A stretch of 64,000 bases of DNA from positions 247,001 through 311,000 of the forward strand of contig JBBBDQ010000231.1 of assembly GCA_037127315.1 (NCBI GenBank). The letters run 5' to 3'. Below are positions 33,011 to 43,695 of this stretch, piece after piece. Both the position numbers and the translations under genes were made by a program. Source of the DNA: Ascarosepion bandense (lineage: Eukaryota > Mollusca > Cephalopoda > Sepiida > Sepiidae). Position 1 is the first letter of the stretch, and each line of letters begins with the position of its first letter. The notes under the pieces are model-generated. The model did no database searches. It was not told the origin of the DNA and saw only the letters and a list, made by a program, of their open reading frames with translations.

Positions 33011-33304
33011 CAAAATGATTCATTTATATACAGGAAAATTTAGGCATTCATCGTTAATATTCCTGTCGCTTGAAATTTATGAAAAGTTTTTTCTTAAAAC
33101 AATTTTATTCGGGAAAATATATAAACTTTTTGGTTTCATAGCAATTATCAGCGTTGGTTAAAGCAAACTTTGGCTCAGTTGAATTTCTTTTTCTCTTAAG
33201 CTTAATTCTTTAGAACTGATTCATACGCCAAAATGTTTTATGTGTTTTGCATTCGCGAATTCCTGATTTTTTCTGATGCATTTAATTTGGGTGCTATCAC
33301 TGTT

Positions 33305-33500
33305 TACATTCCAGTTGGAGTAGATAGACTAAACTATCGCCCGGTTCACACTCCACTCACGTCTATTGAACAGGTGAAGAAGCTCATCCCTTGTTCGCTG
33401 TTTAGGATGTGGTTTCCGGCTGTTTCTTTTCCAAACTTTTCACTCTTACGTTTCACTCTGAGCATCAGTGACGTTACTGCCTTACTTGGGGTGATATGAT
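33305..33500 (+). mobile_element. Short element sharing the LINE 3' tail
   Basis: 'tagataga...cggttcacactcc' is followed by 'aagctcatcccttgttcgct' and then the LINE terminus 'gccttacttggggtgatatg'. The non-LINE part recurs twice in tandem at 56.41-56.70 kb. The ggttcacactcc is B-box-like. It is possibly a SINE using the LINE tail. Confidence 0.55.
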
Positions 33501-33904
33501 TAAAAAAATCCTAGTCACCGTTTCTTATTTGGAAAAGCGTTTCTTGTGTGCCACTGAAGAGCAGCGTGAGATATTAATGATTTTAGTATATACTTGATTT
33601 CCCTTTTACTGACACGTACTGTTTTTGTTGTTGCTGAAGACTCCAACTGATACGTTTTATTGTCATTTACTAAGGTTCTTTTTTGATGTTTCCGTAGCGT
33701 CAATCTATAGTCTTTCATGAATCATTGTCTTCTTTAAGACCAAGTAGATCTATTCGCTTGAAGACATTTTAAACCACTGTTGAATCTGAGACAGTGGTTG
33801 AATATAGATTATATAAATTCCCGGACGAACTGAAAGATATTCACGATTCCCATATAACAGCCGAGACCTTTTAAGATCTGACAAGGCGATTTAAAACAGG
33901 AATC

Positions 33905-34115
33905 TTGTTCTCAGATTGATATTTTGGCATTGAAGGCAAGATGGACAGAGGAAAACAACGGATAACCTAACTAAGGAACTTGTGTAAATCGATGCCAGAA
34001 CAGAGTTTAAAAGAGATAGAAAAATTACAAGATTTACTAAGAATTTACTAAGCGCAGGAAATTATAGTGAGCCAAGATCGCGAGCGTCTTTGCACATAAA
34101 AGAAGAAGAATCATT
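33905..34115 (+). pseudogene. LINE C-terminal fragment, 'RKRQLKFLGH' family
   Basis: Only 'aaggcaagatggacagagga' with 'caacggataa' (reads near GKMDRGKQRI), a decayed remainder and the terminal 'aaaagaagaagaa' remain. It parallels 3.7-3.9 kb. Confidence 0.45.
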
Positions 34116-34556
34116 GTCATCATCATAATCATAATCATTTGATATCTAATATGGTCGCACTACCGGGTCGGCAGGGATATCTAAGGGAGGTTGTGGTGTG
34201 CTGCTATGGCTACTTTTCAGGTTTTGTTTTTCTACCTCTTATAAAATCAGTAGTTTTTAAATGGACAAAGTTCTTCTTAGTGTGTGGGCTGTATTTATCG
34301 AAATAATTTTGTTTACTCTGAATCTTGAATTTCCAGAAATTCTTTCAATGTGTTACTGTGTTCGTTTTTATCATTCGAAGCGCGCTCACTATCACCGCTA
34401 CTATTCTTGTTTTCAATTTCTATATATTCCATTTTTAATTATCAGGTCTTTGACAGTTTTTTTCAAATTCCTTGGTTACTATGTTACAATCCGCCGGACA
34501 AGTCGTATCAATTATTAGGTAAGTTCTTTATTCTTTTCGCCTTTTGACAATAATAT

Positions 34557-34868
34557 GTGCAATGTGGTGCAATGGATTTCGGCTCGGAACGAGAAATCGG
34601 GGAGCCGAGTTTGAATTTCAGTTGAATTCATTGCATTCACTTAAGCGCAAATACCCTTGGGAAAGGTATTAATTTGTCTATTCCTTCCAGTTATGGGTTA
34701 AATAACAGGACAGATTGGGTTCTATAGCCTTGGTCGGCAAGCAGTCTACCGCAGAAAGCAATGGCAACCTACTGCGGGATAATCTTCTGCCAGTCAGTCA
34801 TGTCTCTTTCGAGACATGATCGCCGAAGCGTGTATCACGTATGGCACTTAACTGACTGACTGACTGAC
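34557..34868 (+). mobile_element. tRNA-derived SINE, 300-bp family, with target duplication
   Basis: A full copy is flanked by gacaataatat at 34,546-34,556 and 34,866-34,876. The first three bases of the second copy may belong to the SINE's own gactgac end. Confidence 0.92.
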
Positions 34869-35069
34869 AATAATATCGGCCCTATTTGCTTCAAATTTTG
34901 TGTCTGTGAAGATGTTGTAATCATACTGGATGGCGCCGTCTTTTATTTATGTAACTGGATGTGGGTTGATAGCAGTGTTTGTTTACATATTTTTCATAGT
35001 GTTTGCACGTTGTCCAGTGTAATGATTGCCCCACTCTATCCTGACGATTTTTATATACATTTGGGACAA

Positions 35070-35375
35070 GTTTATGGTACAGTGGATATCGGCTCGGAAC
35101 GAGAAATCGGGAAGCCGAGTTCGAATTCCAGCTGAATCCATTGTATTCACTTACGCGCAGATACCCTTGGGAAAGGTATTAATCCGTCTATTCCTTCCAG
35201 TTATGGGTTAGATAACAGGACAGATTGGGTTCTATAGCCTTGGTCGGCAAGCAGTCTACCGCAGAAAGCAATGGCAACCTACTGCGGGATAATCTTCTGC
35301 CCAGTCAGTCATGTTTCTTTCCAGACATGATCGCCCAAGCGTGTATCACGTATGGCACTTAACTGACTGACTGAC
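35070..35375 (+). mobile_element. tRNA-derived SINE, 300-bp family
   Basis: The head starts at 'atggtacagtggatatcgg', with the first ~10 bp of the family absent. B-box 'gagttcgaattcc', full body and a triple 'gactgactgac' end. Confidence 0.9.
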
Positions 35376-35599
35376 AGTACATTCTGAGATTAAATGGTCT
35401 GGGTATTTATCACAGAACCTACATTTTGTTTTTATCGTTATTATTATTATTTGTTTTATTTTCCTACAATTATTTCTCTTTTTATTCTTCTCAGCCGCTT
35501 GACGCCTTAATTTATAACGTCATACCAATTATTACTTAAAGATCTGTCATGAATTCTAATTCTTCTACTTTGTGTTGTTTCAGACGATTGTTCCCTTCC

Positions 35600-35875
35600 T
35601 CATCTCCTTATCCCCTGTAGCTGTTAGCACCCTAATTCTGTTACCCCTCCCAAACCCTGCTCGACCATCCATCTGCTCAAGTCTATCAAGTAAGTCACTT
35701 GTTGCTGTCTTCTGTCACTCCTTCCCTTTGTCCATACTGTAAGCATCAGATTCTCCAAGCCCCTCTTCCTCATTACATGTCCCAGAAACTTCAGCTGTCT
35801 TTTCCCGAGCTTAAGTACACGACTATAATTTTTTAAAATTCCTGCTTTATTTAAAGGCTTATACATATAACCCAT
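35600..35875 (-). pseudogene. LINE C-terminal fragment, 'RKRQLKFLGH' family
   Basis: An open minus-strand frame of 83 residues has 'LKLGKRQLKFLGHVMRKRGL' and 'RRQQQVTYLIDLSRWM'. This is the tail of the LINE protein found at 55.0-55.6 kb. It overlaps the part that the 55 kb copy has deleted. There is no RT here. Confidence 0.75.
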
Positions 35876-35879
35876 TCAC

Positions 35880-36850
35880 GCCTACCCTCACAAAAATGGA
35901 TATGTAGACATTAATGGGTTCGTATATACTTTAAAAGCTTTTTATTACAAAGCTTAACGTTATATACGTATTTTTGTCATCGGACACGTGACGAAATTTC
36001 TGATTTCTTTTTGATTCGACACATCTTCACGAACAAAACCCTTCGATTAAAAACCCTTAAAAGAGCAACAAAAAACAATTTAAGTAAAAGAAAAAGGAGT
36101 TTTATCACATTCCCACAAGGTCCCCCCTCACAAATTATCTCTTGGCACTAACAACAAAAGAAGAAAACAGTTGCGGTATAAAAAATAAATAGTAAGAAAT
36201 ACGTTTTTTTCCTTCATTGTTATCAAATAGAATTCACGGAGTTCTGCAGACGAATATAATAAGGTAATGTAAATGAAATATCTGTTCATGTAGTTAAAGA
36301 AAACCCGGACAATACACCTGACTAGGTTTTCCCATAATACATACTGTATCTGTCGCTTTCTTTTTCTATCTTCTAGCCTATTCTATTCTTATTCTGGCTG
36401 TACAAGTCAACTGAATTTTTTCTTCTTATTTAAACAATTGTTGTATTACGTATTTTTGTTATCTCAGTCACTTACACAACATTCACCTCTTTTCAGATAT
36501 GTTTCTTTGCAACGAACAAAAATAATCTACTTCTAGATATTCGAGTGCGTCATTTACTTTTTTGTAAAAATTTCAGATCATGCAAGGTATTAAAGCCACT
36601 AAAGCACAAAGGCTACTAAGTGTAAACAAATTAGATAACAGAAAACATTATTAAGGATCAAGGACAATAAAAGAGTAATCAGGATTGCGATTTAAATTGT
36701 ATTTCAATTTTTGAAGATAAAAATTGATTAGAAACCATAGAGCCGGAAGAGAGTTTCACAATATAGAATTGCAAGAAAATAATCTCAGCATAGAATTTTT
36801 GGTTACAGCTAGACAAGTCAATTTTAAATTAATGAGATATCTTTACTTAT
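35880..36850. other. Stretch without recognised features
   Basis: AT-rich sequence in which no repeat family or gene was recognised. Confidence 0.5.
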
Positions 36851-36854
36851 CTTG

Positions 36855-37152
36855 TCAGTCAGTTAAGTGTCGTACGTGGTACACGCTTAAGCGATCATGT
36901 CTATTTCGATCCATAACTGACTTGGCAGATGATTTTCTCGCAGTAAGTTACCTTTTTATTTTGTAGTAGACTGGTTGTCGACCAAAGCTACAGAACGAAG
37001 TCTGTGATGGTATTCAACCCATAACTGGAAGGAGAAGAGATCATTAATATCCCAAAGATATTTGCGCGTAAGTGAATGAAACGAATTCGTCTGGAATTCG
37101 AACTCAGCTCTCTGATTTCTAATTCCGAACCGATATTCATTACACCATAATG
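36855..37152 (-). mobile_element. tRNA-derived SINE, 300-bp family, diverged
   Basis: Minus strand: head complement 'accgatattcattacacca', B-box 'ggaattcgaactc' and the end 'cttgtcagtcagttaagtg'. It is more diverged than neighbours. Confidence 0.85.
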
Positions 37153-37156
37153 TCAA

Positions 37157-37478
37157 GGTACCATAGAGAATAGCTCATCTGAACAATTATCATGAAAGTG
37201 TTTATTCATAAGGCAGAAGGGAACTACAGTACGGCGGTGGGAAAGTTTGCAAAGCCGAGAAGCTAGGTCTGTATCAATAATATTACATTTTTCTTTAGAT
37301 TCTATCAAGAATGTCCAGATATATAGCAGGAGAACCAGCTCAATATGGTAGGCATATTAAAAGAATGGACGAAAGATAAACTTAAAGATATGTAAGATAG
37401 ATTCTGGAGATAAGAACTAAATAACTTGACACAGTGAACCAAATTTTTTAGAAGAAAACTTAGCCATGGATTTAACAA
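37157..37478 (-). pseudogene. LINE C-terminal fragment, inverted half
   Basis: Minus strand: 'KFGSLC', 'SPESILHIFK', 'ASRLCKLSHRRTV' and 'NKHFHDNCSDEL' with stops. It meets the next copy head to head near 37,475, and both contain the same stretch of the LINE. Confidence 0.7.
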
Positions 37479-38252
37479 GTGCAATCATTACATTGAGTCA
37501 ATAGCTAAATCCAGTGCTTAGAAATTTGCGTCACTGTATCGGGCTAGGAAGCTTTTTCCGCTTGAATCCATCTTGCAAATATACAAATCAACTGTTCGAC
37601 CGTGCATAGAATACCGTCATCATATCTAATCAGGCGCCCCCTGCTGTTCATATCAGTGTTCTTGACAGGCTCCAAAGGAGAATCTGTAATATGATCGGTC
37701 CCGACCTGGCAGCTCGACTCCAGGCACTTTCTCAACGGCGGGATGTGGCTTCACTCTGTCTCTTCTACAAATATTTTCATGATTTCTGCTCTGATGAACA
37801 TAGGTCACTAGTGTCCCCTATACAAGAATTTACTCATGGCAACAAGGTCCCACCCTTTAACAGTTAAATCCACCAAATCTACCAAACAGTTAAATCAACC
37901 AAATACAGGTGACAATTCTACTCCAGCAGCTTCTGATCTCGTACTTCCCGCCTGTTGAAGTTCCTTCCATATACTTGCTTTCCTGATGGCTACAATCTGC
38001 AGTAAGTTAAATGCAATGTCAATTCCCATCTCTTATCCATTTGACTCCAGTCCGTTCAACATCAGTCCGTATATCTTGTTCTTTACTTTTCTCTCTACCT
38101 TAGCAAATGACTTCACTCCTGTGTTCACATCATTCTCTTGCCTTTTATCTGACACCCCCGGTAACTAGTTCGTCTTTCTCTTCACTCACCATCTGTCTTA
38201 TATAGCCCCCTGCATCAGTGGCGGCACCGCCTTGCTTGGGGTAAAACGGTTA
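37476..38252 (+). pseudogene. LINE 3' end, jockey/CR1-like, decayed
   Basis: Plus strand: 'HYIESIAKSSA', 'LESILQIYKSTVRPCIEY', then frameshifted remnants of the C-terminal domain. The UTR ends 'gccttgcttggggtaaaacg'. It is 5'-truncated at the same region as the inverted neighbour. Confidence 0.78.
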
Positions 38253-38309
38253 AAATATATTCATTTATATATATATATATATATATATATTTTAATCGAT
38301 TCACCCCAA

Positions 38310-38458
38310 GCAAGGCGGTGGTGTAGTGGTTAGCAAGCTTGTCTGGAACTATTTCAATTGAATAGTGAGTTCAATTCTCACTGGGTGCCCCATACTTTGG
38401 GCCATGTGCTACATCTAAGCGCAACTTAAAGAACTACCTTGAGCACCTCATCGTAGTT

Positions 38459-38462
<4 letters not shown>
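38310..38462 (+). mobile_element. tRNA-derived SINE, 139-bp family, single copy
   Basis: A-box region 'ggtgtagtggttagcaagct', B-box 'gagttcaattctc', then 'gggtgccccatac' and the end 'accttgagcacctca', followed by (TA)n. It is the plus-strand counterpart of the tandem array at 41.8-42.4 kb. Confidence 0.85.

Positions 38463-38494
<32 letters not shown>
38463..38494. repeat. (TA)n microsatellite
   Basis: A TA run lies between a SINE tail and the left end of PLE-2. Another lies at 38,266-38,290. Confidence 0.95.
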
Positions 38495-38496
<2 letters not shown>

Positions 38497-38651
38497 GATG
38501 CCCTGTGGACATAGAAGAATCCAAAGGAGTATCCTTTACATATAATGGTAGGATAACTCTCCTCTCTGCGAGAGCTCTAAACATATATGCATATAAATAC
38601 ATATAGAGCAAATATAAGAAAAATTAAGACAGACGCGTTATTTCATGGTAA

Positions 38652-38697
38652 TTCGGAAGTCTAGGCCTATTTCAGGCGAGCCATCTTCAGCTTCCGT
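38652..38697 (-). ncRNA. Hammerhead-like motif, PLE-2 left arm
   Basis: Minus strand: stem I CGGAAG:CUUCCG (6 bp, perfect), CUGAAGA, GGC:GCC stem II, GAAA and a self-complementary UAGGCCUA. The residues before the presumed cut read GA, where NUH is expected. The palindromic stem III would favour a dimeric form, as proposed for short-stem-III hammerheads. Confidence 0.5.
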
Positions 38698-39269
38698 CTT
38701 TATTCAACGAAGGATTCTACATGAATGGGATTCACAACGACCTAATCCGGCGAATAAAAATAAAGAAGAAAATAAAATCATATAAGATGATAAGAATATA
38801 ACTGTCGCTCCTCTAAAAATGAAAATAAGAACAATCCATCCGTTTGTCGAACCCACAGAGATTCCTCCATAATCATCGGTCAGTGTCGACGAAAGTTCGA
38901 GGGAAGCGGTTGGGTCAGACAAGAAAGAGGGAGTGATAAAGAAAAGAGAAGAAAGGAAAGACAGGAGAGAGGGAGAAATAGAGCTTTACATCCTTAATTT
39001 AAAGGAACTTCATTATTCTATTTAGATTTATTTGTTTTAACTTGTATTTTTTTGTCCTTAAAGATGTACGCCCAGCGATCAGCGTCGGAGAAAGTTCGAG
39101 GGTAGCGGGTGGGTCAGACGAGAAAGAGGGAGTGATAGAGAAAAGAGAAGAAAGGAAAGGAAGGAGGGAGGGAGAAATAGAACTTTATATCTTTAGTTTA
39201 AAGGAACCTCAATATTCTATTTAGATTTATTTGTTTTAATTTGTATTTTTTTCCTTTTACAAATATTAA

Positions 39270-39490
39270 GGTTTTCTCGTTTAAAATATAGTGCTCGTAA
39301 TATTTTTTCTCTAAAAGTGTATTATCGGTAATATTTAACAGTGATGTATGGCTGGAATTAATTATCATCAGAAATGTATTGCTGGTAATAATTTTCCTTC
39401 AAAATGTATTGTTTGTAATATTTTTCGACAGAAAATTTTTTCCCCCAGAAAAATATTGCGAGTAATTTGTGCTACAAACCCTTTATGTTT
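39270..39490. repeat. AT-rich minisatellite in PLE-2 left arm
   Basis: Imperfect ~30-60 bp units contain 'aaatgtattgctggtaata' and 'ttttccttcaaaatgtatt'. It is mirrored at about 40,560-40,790 in the right arm. Related units occur at 54.7-54.95, 60.4-61.0 and 62.1-62.3 kb. Confidence 0.65.
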
Positions 39491-40009
39491 AGAATAATTT
39501 CGGAACTTATTCAGAAATTATACCTTTAAACAAGTTTTTAAAAAAACAAATTCATTTAAATTTGACTAAATAATCAATTTTGTAGCTATTGTTAATACAA
39601 GAAAGAGATTTCAGTGAAGAGAAAGCTCTCGAGGGAGGCAGCGAGAGAGAGAGAGAGGGAGAGAGAAAGAGAAAGAGATAGAGGTAAAATTTTACACTTT
39701 GATTTAAACAAAAATAATAATGCCGTATACATTTAGTACTAAGAGGAAACTATCTTTGCACACCCACCCCTCATATACACACATAAATGCGTGCATAATT
39801 TCCTTCATACACACATGCGTATACCCATATATGCCCACGTACGCAGATACATATATGCACCTACGAACGCGCACACATATATATACGCACTCAAGTACCA
39901 GCAAAAACAAATATGTAACCAATACATTAAAATAAAAAAACAAACCTTTTAACATATATCACAATGGTTTACATTTAAGCAATAATGAAATGGGGGGGCG
40001 GCTAAAATA

Positions 40010-40378
40010 TTAACATGGCTTGAACCGGCTCCTGTGTCTACATTTAAACACCGGCACCTTCCTCAGATTCAACAGATCCAACTGGTTTTTGTGTCTGATG
40101 ATGGTTATTTTCTCACCCAGACATAACTTACAGCACTCTCTGAAATTTGAGCGTGTGTATGATTTTTTAACTATGCTCCATTTAATTATGGGGGTTAGGT
40201 TATGGTCTTTCAAATACCAGAGATACTTCGACAGGGCTGTTTGATGTTTAAGTTCAAAGTTGGAAAATGAGTGCATGTGGTTATATAGTCGTTGTTTCCA
40301 ACCCCCTGCCGAAATACCAATGTAGTATTTTATTAACTTTATATTTTCTTTAGGGTATATCATGGCCTGATATACCAC
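40010..40378 (-). CDS. GIY-YIG endonuclease domain of a Penelope-like element
   Basis: An uninterrupted 122-residue minus-strand frame, in order: 'YPKENIKLIKYYIGIS' (the YIG half of GIY-YIG), 'KQRLYNHMHSF' (conserved Arg and His), 'ALSKYLWYLKD', 'IIKWSIVKKS', 'CKLCLGEKITIIRH' (catalytic Glu in the C-x-L-C-L-x-E-K motif typical of PLEs) and 'FKCRHRSRF'. In PLEs this domain nicks DNA to prime reverse transcription and is fused to the RT. Here the RT is absent upstream, because the inverted arm begins within about 60 bp of the frame's start. The domain is well kept but has no partner, so it is a truncated element. A standalone function is not supported. Confidence 0.85.
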   Translation of the reverse strand: MVYQAMIYPKENIKLIKYYIGISAGGWKQRLYNHMHSFSNFELKHQTALSKYLWYLKDHNLTPIIKWSIVKKSYTRSNFRECCKLCLGEKITIIRHKNQLDLLNLRKVPVFKCRHRSRFKPC

Positions 40379-41357
40379 CCTCTTTGTGAGAAAATTACCT
40401 GCAATACATTTCTGTGTAAAGATCTTGCATTCTTTGTCGATCTCTTTCTTGTATTAACAAAAACTGCAAAATTGATTTTTTAGTCAAATTTAAATGAATT
40501 TGTTTTTTAAACTTTGTTTAAAGCTATAATTTCTGAATAAGTTCCTAAATTATTCTAAACATAAAGGGTTTGTAGCACAAATTACTCGCAATACTTTTCT
40601 GGGGAAAAATTTTCTGTCGAAAAATATTACAAACAATACATTTTGAAGGAAAATTATTACCAGCAATACATTTCTGATGATAATTAATTCCAGCCATACA
40701 TCACTGTTAAATATTACCGATAATACACTTTTAGAGAAAAAATATTACGAGCACTATATTTTAAACGAGAAAACCTTAATATTAATACATTTTTAAAAGG
40801 AAAAAATACAAGTTAAAACAAATAAATCTAAATAGAATTTTGAGGTTCCTTTAAACTAAAGATGTAAAGCTCTATTTTTCCCTCCCTCCCTCCTTCCTTT
40901 CCTTTCTTCTCTTTTCTCTATCACTCCCTCTTTCTCGTCTGACCCACCCGCTACCCTAGAACTTTCTCTGACACTGATCGCTGGGCGTACATCTTTAAGG
41001 ACAAAAAATACAAGTTAAAACAAATAAATCTAAATAGAATAATGAGGTTCCTTTAAATTAATGATATAAAGCTCTATTTCTCCCTCTCTCCTGTCTTTCC
41101 TTTCTTCTCTTTTCTTTATCACTCCCTCTTTCTTGTCTGACCCACCCGCTTCCCTCGAACTTTCGTCGACACTGACCGATGATTATGGAGGAATCTCTGT
41201 GGGTTTGACAAACGGATGGGTTGTTCTTATTTTCTTTTTTAGAAGAGTGACAGTTATATTCTTATCATCTTATATGTTTTTATTTTCTTCTTTATTTTTA
41301 TTCGCCGGATTAGGTCGTTGTGAATCCCATTCATGTAGAATCCTTCGTTGAATAAAG

Positions 41358-41402
41358 ACGGAAGCTGAAGATGGCTCGCCTGAAATAGGCCTAGACTTCC
41401 GA
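41358..41402 (+). ncRNA. Hammerhead-like motif, PLE-2 right arm
   Basis: An identical mirror of 38,652-38,697, with CUGAAGA (41,365-41,371) and GAAA (41,382-41,385). Confidence 0.5.
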
Positions 41403-41444
41403 ATTACCATGAAATAATGCGTCTGTCTTAATTTTTCTTATATA

Positions 41445-41842
41445 TTTATCTGTATATATATAGTTTGTTAGTTTCATATTAGCCGAGCATGATTACGCGA
41501 GACGCTTCAGCGAGCAACTAACCTGGAGTTTATCATCAGCTTTATTGATCGAAAAATGAAATGAAACTCTCAGCTATTTAACAGATAGCAGTTACGTTTT
41601 AGAGGTGCTATTTTTTTTTATTTGCCCAGTAATACCGGCCTAAAAAACTTTGTTTTTAGATCAGTTGTCAATTTGATCATATCAAACTGATCGTACTTAC
41701 TATCGAGACAAGTATTAATAGTTGTGTCATCATCTTATATACTCAGTTTGAAATTGTTGTAAAGTGGAAAGTCATTGATAAAAATTATGAACAAAGACTG
41801 TCCAGTGATACATACCAAAAGGACAACTTTATTAACACAAAA
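41445..41842. other. Stretch without recognised genes
   Basis: Near 41,480-41,545 the minus strand holds CUGAUGAUAAACUCC and CUGAAGCGUCUCGCG, which recall PLE-end sequences but cannot be folded convincingly. Confidence 0.4.
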
Positions 41843-42412
41843 GGATCTGGAACAATTGATCTTCAAAGCTCCGCTTAGATGTGGCGCAAGGCCGAAAGTA
41901 TGTAACAGCCAGTGAAGATCGAACACACTACTCAGTTGCAATTGGTTCTGGCGAAACAATCTCGTTAGCCATTAAACCACGGCAAAGTGCTCAAGATATT
42001 TTTCTAAGCTCCGCTTAGATCTAGCACAAGACCTAAATTATGGGGCACTCAGTGAGAATCGAACTCACTATTCAATTGAAATAGTTCTAGCGAGACAATC
42101 TCGCTAGCCATTAAACCACGGCAAAGTGCTCAAGATATTTTTCTAAGCTCCGCTTAGATCTAGCACAAGACCTAAATTATGGGGCACTCAGTGAGAATCG
42201 AACTCACTATTCAATTGAAATAGTTCTAGCGAGACAATCTCGCTAGCCATTAAACCACGGCAAAGTGCTCAAGATATTTTTCTAAGCTCCGCTTAGATCT
42301 AGCACAAGACCTAAATTATGGGGCACCCAGTGAGAATCGAACTCACTATTCAATTGAAATAGTTCTAGCGAGACAAGCTTGCTAGCCATTACACCACCTC
42401 GAGGTGCCCAAA
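41843..42412 (-). repeat. Tandem array of four tRNA-derived SINE units (139-bp period)
   Basis: Read on the minus strand, each unit has an A-box region (gtggtttaatggctagc), a B-box (gagttcgattctc, a near-consensus GGTTCGANTCC), 'tgccccataatttagg' and 'ctaagcggagct', ending 'cttgagcac'. The repeated 'gcaaagtgctc' starts at 41,982, 42,121 and 42,260, an exact 139-bp spacing. The middle units differ by at most a few bases. The outer unit at 41,843-41,981 is clearly diverged, and the one nearest 42,412 keeps the family's ancestral start (ccacctcgaggtgccc). Units are joined without A- or TA-tails. Confidence 0.9.
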
Positions 42413-42772
42413 AAATCTGGAACAGTCGTGTTTAGGACAACTCTCATTTCGTGATTTCATCAGAAAGAGTAAATCAGTTCAAAAATCCGACAGGAGATGC
42501 CAAAACATTTCAAATCATGAAGAAGATTGGTATGCCAAACATTGTCGAACACTTTAGAAATGTCCAAAGTAGTAGCCTAAGCTTTGCTATCTTTAGCTAA
42601 AGATTGATAAATACTTCCAGGAAGAACGTTAATACATTAGACTTGTCCGAAAGATGATCACATGATATGAGATGCTTCAGAAATTCAGAGTTTATTATGG
42701 TATCGAGTATATACCCAAAAAGAGATAGATGGTTAATAGGCTGAAAATTGGAAGAGATAGACGATTTATCTG

Positions 42773-42795
42773 CTATCTATCTATCTATCTATCTA

Positions 42796-42838
<43 letters not shown>
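42773..42838. repeat. (CTAT)n-(TA)n compound microsatellite
   Basis: CTAT units pass into TA units. Confidence 0.96.
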
Positions 42839-42841
<3 letters not shown>

Positions 42842-42915
42842 TTTTAGTCAATCTCAAAGTGTAATTCAGTTTGTTTATATTTGAAATTGTCAAACATATC
42901 TATTGCACTGTCTCT

Positions 42916-42918
<3 letters not shown>

Positions 42919-42969
<51 letters not shown>

Positions 42970-42980
42970 ATGTGTGTATA
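42919..42980. repeat. (TA)n-(GT)n compound microsatellite
   Basis: A TA run is followed by a GT run. Open frames across it are artefacts. Confidence 0.95.
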
Positions 42981-43205
42981 AATGCAAACTTATCACTATA
43001 CTCGTTTCGAAAACCCCTCCGCGCATATACGCGGAAGGTAAAACGGTTGTAAATAAAGAAAGAGCTAAGCACATGAACATCAGCCAAAGAGATATGGACC
43101 GAGCCAGTCCATATATATGTATAAACCGATACGAGTTTCAAATATTCATCTCTCTGCCAAAATCTGTTCATTGTCACTGTCTCCTTCTCTTTCTCTCTCT
43201 CCATA

Positions 43206-43234
43206 CACACACACGCGCACACACGCACACGCGT

Positions 43235-43277
<43 letters not shown>

Positions 43278-43315
43278 TATATATATATGTATGTATGTGT
43301 ATATATATATATATC
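43206..43315. repeat. (CA)n-(TA)n compound microsatellite
   Basis: (CA)n is interrupted by CG-containing units, then TA/GTAT units. Confidence 0.95.
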
Positions 43316-43695
43316 CGAGTTGCTAACAGAAAGAGTAAATGGAAAAAATGGGATGATAGTAATTGCTTTAAATATTTAAGAAATAAACTTACTAAAAGTT
43401 TTCTTCGATAAATATCTTTTTTTCTATTAAGAGATGCGAATCAATTTCTTAAATATTCAATAAAAGCGATGAAGGCAATAAGAAGTTCTCTTTCTAGATC
43501 GATACAACCATTGAAAATTTTGTATAAAATATGATTAACATGTCATGAAATACTTTATAAACTTTAAAATGTTTTTTAAAAACAGAAATCTTATGGTGCC
43601 CCCAATTTAGCATAATTTTCTTTTCAAACGTACAATAACAATTTTTTCTTTTACGCATTCATAAGTACAACTATTGAAAATATCAAAATACTTAT

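Larger units (their letters stand above)
38612..41444 (-). mobile_element. Penelope-like element (PLE-2) with ~1 kb near-identical inverted arms
   Basis: Left arm 38,612-39,610 and right arm 40,440-41,444 are inverted and very similar, far closer to each other than the PLE-1 arms are. Each arm has, from outside in, a hammerhead-like motif, a sequence ending 'ttcgccggattaggtcgt', a tandem duplication of about 200 bp (gagagggagaaatagag units) and an AT-rich minisatellite with 'atgtattgctggtaata'. The 830-bp loop holds a GIY-YIG frame but no RT. The near-identity of the arms suggests recent formation or conversion between them. Confidence 0.85.

Noticed and set aside
40010..40378. Homing endonuclease or host GIY-YIG nuclease gene.
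   Set aside because: The motif order and Cys/His-rich end match PLE endonucleases, and the frame sits inside a PLE-type inverted-arm structure.
41480..41545. Additional hammerhead outside the PLE-2 right arm.
   Set aside because: CUGAUGAU and CUGAAGCG are present, but no consistent stems can be drawn.
41843..42412. CRISPR array or a cluster of tRNA genes.
   Set aside because: The whole 139-bp unit repeats with no unique spacers, and the tRNA-like part does not fold into a complete cloverleaf. A tandem SINE explains it better.
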